From NCBI RefSeq assembly GCF_000420645.1, contig NZ_ATVI01000009.1, forward strand, positions 62,001 through 126,000: DNA of 64,000 nucleotides, in the 5' to 3' direction. The position numbers and the translations under genes were made by a program. Position 1 is the first letter of the stretch; every line of letters begins with the position of its first letter. Positions 54,210 through 62,730 of the stretch are shown piece after piece. The notes under the pieces are model-generated. The model was not told the origin of the DNA. It ran no database searches and saw nothing but the letters and a program-made list of their open reading frames with translations. The stretch comes from Nevskia ramosa DSM 11499 (GTDB lineage Bacteria; Pseudomonadota; Gammaproteobacteria; Nevskiales; Nevskiaceae).

Positions 54210-55400
54210 ATGAAGACGAAAGTGCTGGTCGTCGCCGACGATCCGGAATTCGCATCCTGGTTGCAGGACGCCGAGGACACCAATCTCGACGTTGTCGTGA
54301 TCCGCGGCCTGGTGCCGACGGAATTGCTGGCCAGTGTCGAAGCGCAGGGGCGCTATGGCCTGGTGTTCTGCGAATTCACGCCGGCCAACGCGATGATGCG
54401 TGCGAGCTTCGTCGAACAGTTTCTCGAGCGTCACTGGCAGATTCCGGTGGTCGGTCTCGGTGCCAGCGAGGATGCCGAGTGCATGCTCGCTGCGATGCGT
54501 GCGGGCGCCCGCGACTACTTCGTGCGCGGCCGGGACGACGCCAAGCTCGGGCCTCAGATCGGCCGCCTGCTGAAGCGTACGGCCACGGCATCGGCCGCCG
54601 TGCCGACCAAGGCCGGGCAGATTTTCCTGACCTTGTCCGGCCACCCGCATGAGTCGATCGCCTTCTTCGCCGAGCATCTGGCGCTGGCACTGATCGAGCG
54701 CATCAACCCGGGCGAAAAAGTGCTGCTGGTCGATCTCGCCACACCGTCCGGTGCGGCGGCGATCTTCCTGAACCTGAATCCGACTTACAACGTGCTCGAT
54801 GCGGTCAATGATGCGCATCGCTGCGATCAGACGCTGATCGATACTGCGTTTCCCAAGCATGCCAGCGGCCTCTATGTGCTCAGCCTGCCCGAGGATCTGC
54901 TCGGCCGGGCCAGCTTCGATGCCGATCAGTTGCTGAAGCTGATGCAGGTGCTGCGTGGCTTGTTCACCTACATGGTGGTGGCCGTCGATGGCCATGCACC
55001 GATCACGGCGCTGTCTGGTCTGGTCAGCATGGCTGATCGCAGCCTGCTGCTGTCTGATCAGTCGATCCTGAAATCGCGCCACAACAAGTATCTGCTGCGT
55101 GCCTTGCGCGCCCAGGACTGCTCACTGGATCGCACCGCGCTGGTGGTCGACAACTATCGTCGGCGCCTGGGGCTGGAGCCGCGCAATCTCGCCGAGCTGT
55201 TCGAGTTGCCGCTGCTCAGTTCCTTGCAGACCGAAAGCTTCAACCGCCTGCTGTCGATGAATTCCGGCGAGCCGCTGTACACGCTGGCCAAGAAGGATCC
55301 CTACTGCGCCGGCATGCAGGAACTGGCGGGGCTGCTGCTGTCCGGCGACATGAAGGCCGTGGCAGCGCCACAGGGCTTTCTTGATCGTCTGCTCCGGTAG
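54210..55400 (+). CDS. cpaE: CpaE/TadZ-like localisation protein with degenerate P-loop
   Basis: CpaE/TadZ proteins place the pilus machinery at one cell site. The 396-residue protein has a receiver-like N-terminus (KVLVVADDPEFASWLQ) and a MinD/ParA-like domain with KVLLVDLATPSGAAAIFLNLNPTYNVLDAVND. Two key features are lost: the expected Walker A (GGxGxTT) is replaced by TLSGHPHESI at about 141-150, with no lysine, and the receiver Asp appears as Glu or absent in VFCEF (52-56). So ATP binding and phosphorylation are doubtful. I chose the ATG at 54210 over a GTG nine bases earlier. Confidence 0.86.
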   Translation: MKTKVLVVADDPEFASWLQDAEDTNLDVVVIRGLVPTELLASVEAQGRYGLVFCEFTPANAMMRASFVEQFLERHWQIPVVGLGASEDAECMLAAMRAGARDYFVRGRDDAKLGPQIGRLLKRTATASAAVPTKAGQIFLTLSGHPHESIAFFAEHLALALIERINPGEKVLLVDLATPSGAAAIFLNLNPTYNVLDAVNDAHRCDQTLIDTAFPKHASGLYVLSLPEDLLGRASFDADQLLKLMQVLRGLFTYMVVAVDGHAPITALSGLVSMADRSLLLSDQSILKSRHNKYLLRALRAQDCSLDRTALVVDNYRRRLGLEPRNLAELFELPLLSSLQTESFNRLLSMNSGEPLYTLAKKDPYCAGMQELAGLLLSGDMKAVAAPQGFLDRLLR

Positions 55401-55406
55401 CCGGCG

Positions 55407-56618
55407 ATGTCGATGGATCAGATCGAGCGGTTCCGGCTGTCGGATCAGTACCAGACGCTGAAGAGCAGCGTTCACCGGCACCTGATTGCCCAGATCGAGG
55501 ATCGCAAGCTCGACATCTACACCTGGCCTGCCGACAAGGTCGAGCGCTTCGTCGCCGAGCAGGTCAAGCGCTATGTGCTCGAACAGCGGCTGCCGGTCAA
55601 CCAGCGCGAGTCCGAAGCGCTGATCGCCGATGCCCGCAACGAACTGCTTGGCTTCGGGCCGATCCAGAGCCTGGTCGATGACGACACCGTCAACGACATC
55701 GTCGTCAACGGCCCGCACAACGTTTTCATCGAGCGCGGCGGCAAGCTCTATTCGGCGCCGGTGCGCTTCAATGACGACAACCACGTCATCCGCGTGATCC
55801 AGCGCATCCTGGCGCCGCTCGGTCGCCGGGTCGACGAATCGACGCCGATGGTCGATGCCCGTCTGCCCGATGGTTCGCGAGTCAACGCGATCATTCCGCC
55901 GATCGCGCTCGACGGTCCCTGCCTTTCGATCCGCAAGTTCAAGAAAGTGCCGCTGACGGCGGAAGACCTGCTGAAGAGCGGCAGCATCACCCAGCCGGAA
56001 CTCGATTACCTGAAGCGCAAGGTCGAGACGCGGACGAATCTGATCGTCGTCGGCGGCACCGGCTCGGGCAAGACCACGTTTCTGAACCTGCTGAGCAGCT
56101 GGATTCCTTCGGGCGAGCGCATCGTCACCGTCGAGGATGCCGCCGAACTGCGCCTGCGCCACAACCACGTCGTGCGCCTGGAAACCCGGCCGCCGAATCT
56201 GGAGGGCCAGCGGGCAATCAGCGCGCGCGATCTGGTCCGCAACGCGCTGCGCATGCGGCCGGATCGGATCATCGTCGGCGAGGTACGCAGCGACGAAGTG
56301 CTGGACATGCTGCAGGCGATGAACACCGGCCATGATGGCTCGATGACCACGTTGCATGCGAACAATGTTCGCGATGCGATGCATCGCATCGAATTGCTCG
56401 CCGGCTTCGCGGGCTACACCGGCGGCGAAAAGACCTTGCGCGGCCAGATTGCCGCGGCGATCCAGCTGGTCGTTCATGTCTCGCGCCTGTCCAGCGGCCA
56501 GCGTCGGGTCATGTCGATCAGCGAACTGCGCGGCCTCGATGGCAGCGAACTGGTGATGCACAACGTGTTCCGCTACGAACCCGAGTCCGGCATCGTGGTG
56601 CCTCAGGAGGCTGCATGA
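55407..56618 (+). CDS. cpaF: Flp pilus assembly ATPase CpaF/TadA
   Basis: The 403-residue secretion ATPase powers pilin assembly. It has an N-terminal domain (about 1-110) and an ATPase core with Walker A GGTGSGKTT (about 215-223), an Asp box (TVEDAAELRL), Walker B (RIIVGEVR) and the His box (GHDGSMTTLHANN). It belongs to the TadA/VirB11-type family. It lies 6 bases after cpaE, and its stop overlaps tadB. Confidence 0.95.
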   Translation: MSMDQIERFRLSDQYQTLKSSVHRHLIAQIEDRKLDIYTWPADKVERFVAEQVKRYVLEQRLPVNQRESEALIADARNELLGFGPIQSLVDDDTVNDIVVNGPHNVFIERGGKLYSAPVRFNDDNHVIRVIQRILAPLGRRVDESTPMVDARLPDGSRVNAIIPPIALDGPCLSIRKFKKVPLTAEDLLKSGSITQPELDYLKRKVETRTNLIVVGGTGSGKTTFLNLLSSWIPSGERIVTVEDAAELRLRHNHVVRLETRPPNLEGQRAISARDLVRNALRMRPDRIIVGEVRSDEVLDMLQAMNTGHDGSMTTLHANNVRDAMHRIELLAGFAGYTGGEKTLRGQIAAAIQLVVHVSRLSSGQRRVMSISELRGLDGSELVMHNVFRYEPESGIVVPQEAA

Positions 56619-57541
56619 ACGCCGGAGTGACCTTGATCGTGCTGGGCGCCGTGCTGCTGCTCGGCGTCGCCGTATGGCTGTTCCTGCAGGCGCGGGACCA
56701 GGAGTACCAGTCCGACGTCAAGATGCGCCTGCGAGTCAGCGGCGCCGACGAGGCCGCGATCAGTCAGGGTAGTTCGACGATCCGCAATCCCGTGCTGCGC
56801 TGGATCTGCCATCTGTTCTGGCGCACGGGCTCGGAAATCCGTCCGGAGGCCGTGGTCCGTCTGCTTCTCGGCATTGTGGTGGCCACAGTGCTGCTGACGG
56901 TGATCGTCGGGCCTTTCATCGTCCTGCCGGTGGTTGGCATCGGCCTGACCCTGGTCTACATGCTGCTGATCCAGCGCGCGGTCTGGCGCCGGATCAAGAT
57001 CGTCGAGCAATTGCCGGCTTACCTGGAAAACGTGATTCGCGTGCTCGCTGCCGGCAACACGCTCGATGAAGCCTTGAATCAAGCGGCGCGCGAAGCGCCC
57101 AATCCGATCCGGCCGCTGTTCTCCTCGATCGGTCGCCAGGTTCGCCTTGGTGCGCCGCTGGAACAGGTGCTCAGCGAAGCCGGCGAGATCTACCGCTTGC
57201 GTGATCTGAAAGTGATGGCGCTCGCCGCCAGCATCAACCGCAAGTACGGCGGCAGCATGCGCGGCGTGCTGAAAAGCCTGATCGTGGTGATTCGCCAGCG
57301 CTCGTCGGCCGCGCAGGAACTGCGCGCACTGACGGCCGAAACCCGCTTCTCCGCCAAGATGCTGGCCTTCATCAATATCGGCCTGTTCGCCTGGATGTAT
57401 GTCAGTAATCCGAAGTACTACGACGTGATGATCAACGACTCCACCGGCCTGCTGCTGCTGGCCGGTTCGGGGACGATGCTGTTGCTGGGCTTCGTGGCCA
57501 TGTGGCGGATGCTGAAGGGCATCGACGAGAGCGAATCATGA
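56615..57541 (+). CDS. tadB: Flp pilus inner membrane protein TadB
   Basis: The 308-residue protein has an N-terminal membrane segment (VTLIVLGAVLLLGVAVWLFLQ), two further hydrophobic segments near 85-125, a type II secretion GspF-like domain (ENVIRVLAAGNTLDEALNQAA), and two C-terminal segments (MLAFINIGLFAWMYV, LLLAGSGTMLLLGFVAMW). With TadC it forms the inner membrane platform of the pilus. It starts inside the cpaF stop (ATGA), a 4-base overlap. Confidence 0.92.
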   Translation: MNAGVTLIVLGAVLLLGVAVWLFLQARDQEYQSDVKMRLRVSGADEAAISQGSSTIRNPVLRWICHLFWRTGSEIRPEAVVRLLLGIVVATVLLTVIVGPFIVLPVVGIGLTLVYMLLIQRAVWRRIKIVEQLPAYLENVIRVLAAGNTLDEALNQAAREAPNPIRPLFSSIGRQVRLGAPLEQVLSEAGEIYRLRDLKVMALAASINRKYGGSMRGVLKSLIVVIRQRSSAAQELRALTAETRFSAKMLAFINIGLFAWMYVSNPKYYDVMINDSTGLLLLAGSGTMLLLGFVAMWRMLKGIDESES

Positions 57542-58479
57542 GTCCGACGATCTATGCGATGGTCGTGGTCGGCGCGGTGCTGTTCGGCATCGCCACCATT
57601 GGCGTACTGATCTGGATGGCGTTCGATGCCCGCGCCGGCCGGCGTCTGCGCCAACGTCTCGAACTCGGCGGTGCCGAGCTAGGCGACAACTTCGATGGTG
57701 CCGAACACAAGCAGCTGCTCGAAGGCTTTGCCCGCCGTGGCCAGTCTCTGGACAAGCTGGTCGACAAGGAAGGCGAGACGCCGCGCCTGCTGGCTCAGGC
57801 TGGCTGGCGAGGGCCAGAATCGCGACTGATCTTCTACGCGCTGCAGGGGCTGGTGCCGGTGTTGCTCGGCATTGGCGTATTCATCGGTGTGCTGAGCGGC
57901 GCCGAGCTATTCAAGCCGCCGATGCTCTACGCGATGATCTTCGCGGCATTCGCGATCTCGCTGCTGCTACCCCGAATGGTGCTTCGCAGAGCTGCAGCGA
58001 CGCGGCGGCAGAAGATCAAGCGCGAGGTACCGCTATTCGTGCACCTGATGGTGCTGCTGTTCGAAGCAGGCCTGTCGACGCGTCAGGCGCTGGCCTCGAT
58101 CGTCCGCGACGGCCGTGGCGTGCTGCCCGAACTGGGCCGTGAATTCGATTCCGCCGTGCGCCAGTTCGATACCGGTGCCGATACCGGCGAAGTGCTGCGC
58201 CAGCTCGGTGACATGCTCGAGGTCGACGACCTGAGCAATATCATCGGCGTGCTGCGCCAGGTCGATCGCTACGGCGGCGAAGTGCGCGAGCCGCTGCTCG
58301 ACATGATGAAGCTGATCGAAGAGCGCCGCAGTCTTGATCTGCGCGAGCAGGTCAACATCATCTCCGGCCGTCTGACCGTGGTCATGGTGCTGTTCTTCTT
58401 TCCAGCACTGCTGATCTTCGTGGCGGGGCCAGCGACCCTCAGCATCATTCGCACGTTGGGCGCGGTTGCGGGCAAGTGA
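57538..58479 (+). CDS. tadC: Flp pilus inner membrane protein TadC
   Basis: The 313-residue protein is the second GspF-like platform protein. It has a membrane start (VVVGAVLFGIATIGVLIWMAFDA), two central segments, the GspF domain (LFVHLMVLLFEAGLSTRQALASIV), and a last segment VVMVLFFFPALLIFVAG. Its ATG overlaps the tadB stop (ATGA). The tight overlaps from cpaF to tadC point to strict co-expression. Confidence 0.92.
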   Translation: MSPTIYAMVVVGAVLFGIATIGVLIWMAFDARAGRRLRQRLELGGAELGDNFDGAEHKQLLEGFARRGQSLDKLVDKEGETPRLLAQAGWRGPESRLIFYALQGLVPVLLGIGVFIGVLSGAELFKPPMLYAMIFAAFAISLLLPRMVLRRAAATRRQKIKREVPLFVHLMVLLFEAGLSTRQALASIVRDGRGVLPELGREFDSAVRQFDTGADTGEVLRQLGDMLEVDDLSNIIGVLRQVDRYGGEVREPLLDMMKLIEERRSLDLREQVNIISGRLTVVMVLFFFPALLIFVAGPATLSIIRTLGAVAGK

Positions 58480-58486
58480 TTCGACC

Positions 58487-59179
58487 ATGAATCGGTTATC
58501 GCTTCTGGTCATCGTGTTGCTACTGAGCGGCTGCGCGCAGCGGGTAGTTCGCCAGACGCCGCCGGACGATTACGAGCCGATCGCGGCCGATCCTTCCAAG
58601 GTCGTCGAGATTCGCGATGACGTGATTCGCGGCCTGCTCGACAAAGGTCAGTATTACGCAGCGCTCGCGCACATCCAGGAGCAGAAGCAGGCGGCGCCGG
58701 ACAGCGCACAGCTGATCTACCTGGAAGCCGAGGCACGCCGCCATCTGGGGCAGACCGCTGCGGCTGAACTGTTGTACCGACGTCTGATGGGCGGCGCGCT
58801 GGAAGGCAAGGCCTGGCATGGCATCGGTCTGATGCTGACCCGCAAGGATCTGGAAGGCGCGATCCGGGCGCTGCGCAGCGCCTCGGCGAAGTTGCCGACC
58901 GATGTCGAGATTCGCAACGATCTGGGTTATGCCTTGATGGAAGCCGGCCGCTATTCGGAAGCGCTGCCGGAGTTGTCGACGGCCGCTGAGCTGGCGCCGG
59001 CGCAGCTCAAGAGCCGCAACAATCTGATCATCCTGATGCTGCTGACCGGCAATCAGCCGGGCGCCGATCAGATGGCCAAGCAGGCGGGCGCCACGGCGGA
59101 AACGATGAAACGGCTGCGTGCCGAGGCCCAGAGCATCCGCAGCCGGCAGGCGGCACGAAGCGTCCGTACGCCGAGCTGA
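58487..59179 (+). CDS. tadD: TPR lipoprotein TadD
   Basis: The 230-residue product is a lipoprotein (VLLLSGC, Cys16) made of tetratricopeptide repeats (for example LIYLEAEARRHLGQTAAAELLYRRLMGGA and VEIRNDLGYALMEAGRYSEALPELSTA). TadD is needed for secretin localisation in other Tad systems. It starts 7 bases after tadC. Its C-terminus is basic, and no other gene overlaps it. Confidence 0.9.
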   Translation: MNRLSLLVIVLLLSGCAQRVVRQTPPDDYEPIAADPSKVVEIRDDVIRGLLDKGQYYAALAHIQEQKQAAPDSAQLIYLEAEARRHLGQTAAAELLYRRLMGGALEGKAWHGIGLMLTRKDLEGAIRALRSASAKLPTDVEIRNDLGYALMEAGRYSEALPELSTAAELAPAQLKSRNNLIILMLLTGNQPGADQMAKQAGATAETMKRLRAEAQSIRSRQAARSVRTPS

Positions 59180-59217
59180 ACCGACGAACGGCCCTGCTGC
59201 AGGGAACCCATTTCACC

Positions 59218-59242
59218 GACCGGCGGATCGAGTTCGCCGGTC
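59218..59242 (+). promoter_or_regulatory. Hairpin just before the DUF3613 gene
   Basis: GACCGGCG and CGCCGGTC form an 8-bp stem around a 9-base loop, ending 16 bases before the ATG and right before the ribosome binding site AGGAGAAGGAA. It could protect or control translation of the short downstream gene. Confidence 0.5.
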
Positions 59243-59258
59243 ACACAGGAGAAGGAAG

Positions 59259-59549
59259 ATGCGCGCAAAGATCATGTTGGTTCCGGTATTCGCACTGGCG
59301 TTTGCTGCCGGTTCTGCTTGCGCGGAGGAAGCGTCCAGCGCCACCAGCGGCGAAGCGGCGGCCACGAGCTTCGGCTCGACGACGCGCGACTGGACCAATC
59401 TGCAGACCGGCGGCAGCGCGGCATCCCGTACCGCTCGGCCGCTGCCAGGCGACGCCTCGAAGAATATCTATGATCGCTATGCAGACAGCTTCAAGCATCC
59501 GATCCCGGAAAAATTCGATCGCGACTCGTTCGCGACCAAGGAGAAATGA
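59259..59549 (+). CDS. DUF3613 family exported protein
   Basis: The 96-residue protein has a signal peptide (IMLVPVFALAFAAGSACA) and the DUF3613 pattern: TRDWTNLQTGGSAAS, then YDRYADSFKHPIPEKFDRDSF. This family is encoded next to tad genes in many gammaproteobacteria and betaproteobacteria. Function is unknown. An AGGAGAAGGAA ribosome binding site lies directly upstream, and the stop is 2 bases from the convergent rsmA stop. It is the last gene of the Tad locus. Confidence 0.85.
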   Translation: MRAKIMLVPVFALAFAAGSACAEEASSATSGEAAATSFGSTTRDWTNLQTGGSAASRTARPLPGDASKNIYDRYADSFKHPIPEKFDRDSFATKEK

Positions 59550-59551
59550 GT

Positions 59552-60337
59552 TCAGCCTGCGGGTAGGCTGGCCCAAGCATCGGACAGCCTCGCGAACTCG
59601 GCGGGTGACAACTGCTCGGCGCGGATACCTGGCTCGATGCCGACAGCGGCAATCTGCGCCGCTGTCAGCAAGCCCTTCAGGCCATTGGCCAGGGTCTTGC
59701 GCCGCTGGTTGAACGCTGCGGCGACCAGTCGCTCGTAAGCGCCGAGATCAGCCAGCGGAAACGGCGCCGGCCTCGGCGTCAGCCGAACCACGGCGGAATC
59801 GACCTTCGGCGGCGGATGGAAGGCTTCCGGGCCGACATCGAACAGACTGACCGCTGCGGCGCGCGCCGCCATCGATACCGTCAGCCGGCCGTAGTCATCG
59901 CTGCCTGGCTCGGCGCACAGGCGGTCGACCACTTCCTTCTGCAGCATGAAATGCATGTCCTTCACCAGACCGGCGATGCCGAGCAGGTGGAACAGCAGCG
60001 GCGTAGAAATGTTGTACGGCAGATTGCCGACCAGGCGCAGCGGCCGGCCATCGTCGATGAACTGCGCGAAATCGACTTCCAGCGCATCGCCCATGTGGAT
60101 TTCCAGCTTCTCCGACTGGCCACAGGCCGCGCGCAGCGGTGCGATCACGTCGCGATCGATCTCGACCACGCGCAGCCGCGTCACCTTCGGCAGCAGCAGC
60201 CGGGTCAGTGCGCCGCGGCCTGGGCCGATCTCGACCAGGGCATCGTCCGGCTTCGGATTGACCGTGCGGACGATGCGATCAAGTACCGCCTGATCGTGCA
60301 GGAAATGCTGGCCGAAGCGTTTTTTCGGTGCGCTCAT
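59552..60337 (-). CDS. rsmA: 16S rRNA dimethyladenosine transferase RsmA (KsgA)
   Basis: RsmA dimethylates two adenosines near the 3' end of 16S rRNA. The 261-residue protein starts [15 protein letters not shown], has [11 protein letters not shown] (about 34-44) as the S-adenosylmethionine site, and [11 protein letters not shown] (about 103-113) with the catalytic NLPY. Its start overlaps the pdxA stop (ATGA). In enterobacteria apaG and apaH follow it. Here the Tad locus does. Confidence 0.96.
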   Translation of the reverse strand: MSAPKKRFGQHFLHDQAVLDRIVRTVNPKPDDALVEIGPGRGALTRLLLPKVTRLRVVEIDRDVIAPLRAACGQSEKLEIHMGDALEVDFAQFIDDGRPLRLVGNLPYNISTPLLFHLLGIAGLVKDMHFMLQKEVVDRLCAEPGSDDYGRLTVSMAARAAAVSLFDVGPEAFHPPPKVDSAVVRLTPRPAPFPLADLGAYERLVAAAFNQRRKTLANGLKGLLTAAQIAAVGIEPGIRAEQLSPAEFARLSDAWASLPAG

Positions 60338-61323
60338 CGAGCGATCTCCTGACGGCGCGCGACCAGTTCGATGGCGGCATGGATTGCCGCCCGCAAGCTG
60401 CCGGTATCGGCGCGGCCAGTGCCGGCCAGTTCCAGCGCGGTGCCGTGATCGACCGAGGTGCGAATGATCGGCAGACCGAGCGTGATGTTCACTGCCTCGC
60501 CGAAGCCGCTGGACTTCAGCACTGGCAGGCCCTGGTCGTGATACATCGCAAGTACGGCATCGGCACCGGTGAGTCCTTTGGCAGTGAACAGCGTGTCGGC
60601 CGGCAACGGGCCGATCAGGTCCAGACCTTCGGCACGAAGCTGATCGAGCACGGGAATGATCGTGTCGATCTCCTCGCGGCCCAGATGACCGCCTTCGCCG
60701 GCATGCGGATTCAGGCCGCAGACCAGGATGCGCGGGCGGGCGATGCCGAACTTGCTGCGCAGGTCGCCATCGACGATCCGCAGCACGGCGGCCAGACCCT
60801 CGCGGGTGATCGCATCCGACACCGCACGCAGCGGCAGATGGGTAGTCGCCAGCGCCACGCGTAGCTTGGGAGCGGCGAGCAGCATCACCGGCAGCGGCGC
60901 GCCGCAGAGTTCGGCGAGAAATTCGGTATGGCCGGTGAACGGCATGCCGGCGTCGTTGATCACGCCCTTGTGCACGGGTGCTGTGACCATCGCATCGGCA
61001 GCGCCAGACAGGCAGGCGCGCGCGGCGACTCGCAAGGTGTGCAGCACATAGCCAGCGTTGGCCGGATCGAGATGACCGGCGTTGACCGGTGCCGCCGTTT
61101 CAACCGGATGCACCTGCAGGCTGCCCGGCACATGGACGGCATCGCTGGCCGCGACCAGGCGCAGCGGCAGGCCGAGCAGCGCAGCGCGCTCTGTGAGCAG
61201 CTCAGGATCGGCGACAACCGCCAGCTGCGCGGCCAGCGAATCCTGAGCGATGCGGATGATCAGATCAGGGCCGATGCCCGCCGGTTCGCCCGGCGTGACG
61301 ATCAGGCGGGGCAATGCGGCCAC
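60334..61323 (-). CDS. pdxA: 4-hydroxythreonine-4-phosphate dehydrogenase PdxA
   Basis: PdxA acts in vitamin B6 synthesis, oxidising 4-phosphohydroxy-L-threonine. The 329-residue protein has the start [12 protein letters not shown] (about 10-21), [15 protein letters not shown] (about 117-131) and GHTEFLAEL with the substrate and metal ligands, and a C-terminal [15 protein letters not shown]. It uses a GTG start at 61323, which overlaps the surA stop by one base, so translation is probably coupled. Confidence 0.96.
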   Translation of the reverse strand: MAALPRLIVTPGEPAGIGPDLIIRIAQDSLAAQLAVVADPELLTERAALLGLPLRLVAASDAVHVPGSLQVHPVETAAPVNAGHLDPANAGYVLHTLRVAARACLSGAADAMVTAPVHKGVINDAGMPFTGHTEFLAELCGAPLPVMLLAAPKLRVALATTHLPLRAVSDAITREGLAAVLRIVDGDLRSKFGIARPRILVCGLNPHAGEGGHLGREEIDTIIPVLDQLRAEGLDLIGPLPADTLFTAKGLTGADAVLAMYHDQGLPVLKSSGFGEAVNITLGLPIIRTSVDHGTALELAGTGRADTGSLRAAIHAAIELVARRQEIAR

Positions 61324-62681
61324 TAGCCTGCCGGCGTGGCAGCAGGCGGCGTCGTGGAGGCAGGGGGCGTCGCGGCATCGGGCGTGGTCATCCGATACTC
61401 GACATAGGCTTCCTCGCGCAGGCGACGAACCCAGGTCTCGTACTCCTCGGCTTCCTTGCGCACCGAGATCGAGGTGCGGATGCGGCCGCGACGAGCTTCC
61501 ACCGTCGCGTCACGCGTGCGGCGATCATTGACCTTGGCGATATGCCAGCCGAACTGGGTGTGGAACGGCGTGCTCAGCTGGCCCGGCTGCAGTTCGTCGA
61601 GCGCTTTCTGGAACTCCGGCGCGAACACGCCCGGCGGTTGCCAGCCGAGATCACCACCCGAATTCTTGGAACCCGGATCGTCCGAGTACTTCTTCGCCAG
61701 CGCGGCGAAATCCTCGCCCTTGACCAGGCGCTCGTGAATCTCGCGAATCAGCGCCTGAGAGCCGTCGTCGTCGCGCAGGGCGTTGACCTGCAGCAGGATG
61801 TGCTGCGACTTGGTCTCGCTGACCGTGGTGCGCTCGCCGGCGTCGCGCTTGTCGGTCAGCTTGATGAGATTGAAGCCGCTGCCCGATTCGATGATGTCGG
61901 CAACGTCGCCAATGGCGAGCTTCGGGGCGACCTTGGCGAATGCGGTCGGCAGGTTGGCGCCCTTGCGCCAGTCGAGATCGCCGCCGGACAGCGCCTGCTG
62001 GCCATCGGAATTGGCGATCGCCAGCTGGGTGAAATCTTCGCCACCCCGGGCACGGGCCAGCAGCGCCGTGGCCTTGGCGCGCGCCGCTTCGCGGACTTCC
62101 GTGGTGGCGCCGTCCGGCACCGACACGAGGATGTGGGCGAGACGATATTCGGTGGTGTCTTCAGCGGAGGCCGTGGCCAGCGCCAGATCGATGTCCTGAT
62201 CGGTGACCTGCACGCGCGAAGCGACTTCCTTCTGGCGCACGCGCTGGGTGAGCACTTCGTCGCGGATCTGCTCGCGGACCGAGGCGTAGTCGAGACCATC
62301 CTTCTTCAGCGCGTCGATGAACTGCGGCAGGCTCATCTTGTTCTGCGCGGCGACCGAGGCCAGCACGTCGTTCAGTTCGCGATCGTCGATGCGGATGCCG
62401 GCTTCGGCGGCACGCTGGGTCTGCAGACGGGTGACGATCAGGCGCTCCAGCACCTGTGATTCGATCACGCCGGCAGGCGGCGCCGGGATGTTGCGATCGC
62501 GCAGCTGGGCTTCGGCGATCTTCAGGGCGCGTTCCATCTCGCTCTGCAACACAACACCATCGTTGACCACGGCGATGATGCGATCGAGTGACTCCACCGC
62601 CGCCAGCGCCTTCGCGCCAGTCAGAGTGGCGACGATCAGGAATGCGAGCTTGAGCAGGGACTTGGTGGGCATCATCAGCAC
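61323..62681 (-). CDS. surA: Periplasmic chaperone and prolyl isomerase SurA
   Basis: SurA escorts outer membrane proteins to the Bam machine. The 452-residue protein has a signal peptide (to about 28, ending near KALA), an N-terminal chaperone domain ([20 protein letters not shown]), and two parvulin domains (LAHILVSVP region and [11 protein letters not shown] region, with GGDLGW). It ends in an alanine/proline/threonine tail. An ATG three codons later is an alternative start. The order lptD-surA-pdxA-rsmA is the usual one. Confidence 0.95.
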   Translation of the reverse strand: MLMMPTKSLLKLAFLIVATLTGAKALAAVESLDRIIAVVNDGVVLQSEMERALKIAEAQLRDRNIPAPPAGVIESQVLERLIVTRLQTQRAAEAGIRIDDRELNDVLASVAAQNKMSLPQFIDALKKDGLDYASVREQIRDEVLTQRVRQKEVASRVQVTDQDIDLALATASAEDTTEYRLAHILVSVPDGATTEVREAARAKATALLARARGGEDFTQLAIANSDGQQALSGGDLDWRKGANLPTAFAKVAPKLAIGDVADIIESGSGFNLIKLTDKRDAGERTTVSETKSQHILLQVNALRDDDGSQALIREIHERLVKGEDFAALAKKYSDDPGSKNSGGDLGWQPPGVFAPEFQKALDELQPGQLSTPFHTQFGWHIAKVNDRRTRDATVEARRGRIRTSISVRKEAEEYETWVRRLREEAYVEYRMTTPDAATPPASTTPPAATPAG

Positions 62682-62730
62682 AGGTGAGACGGAACGGGCG
62701 AAAAGGTTATCACGCGCGGCTTAAGTGGCT

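Noticed and set aside
55122..56561. Long minus-strand frame over cpaE and cpaF
   Set aside because: It is antisense to two pilus genes with clear motifs.
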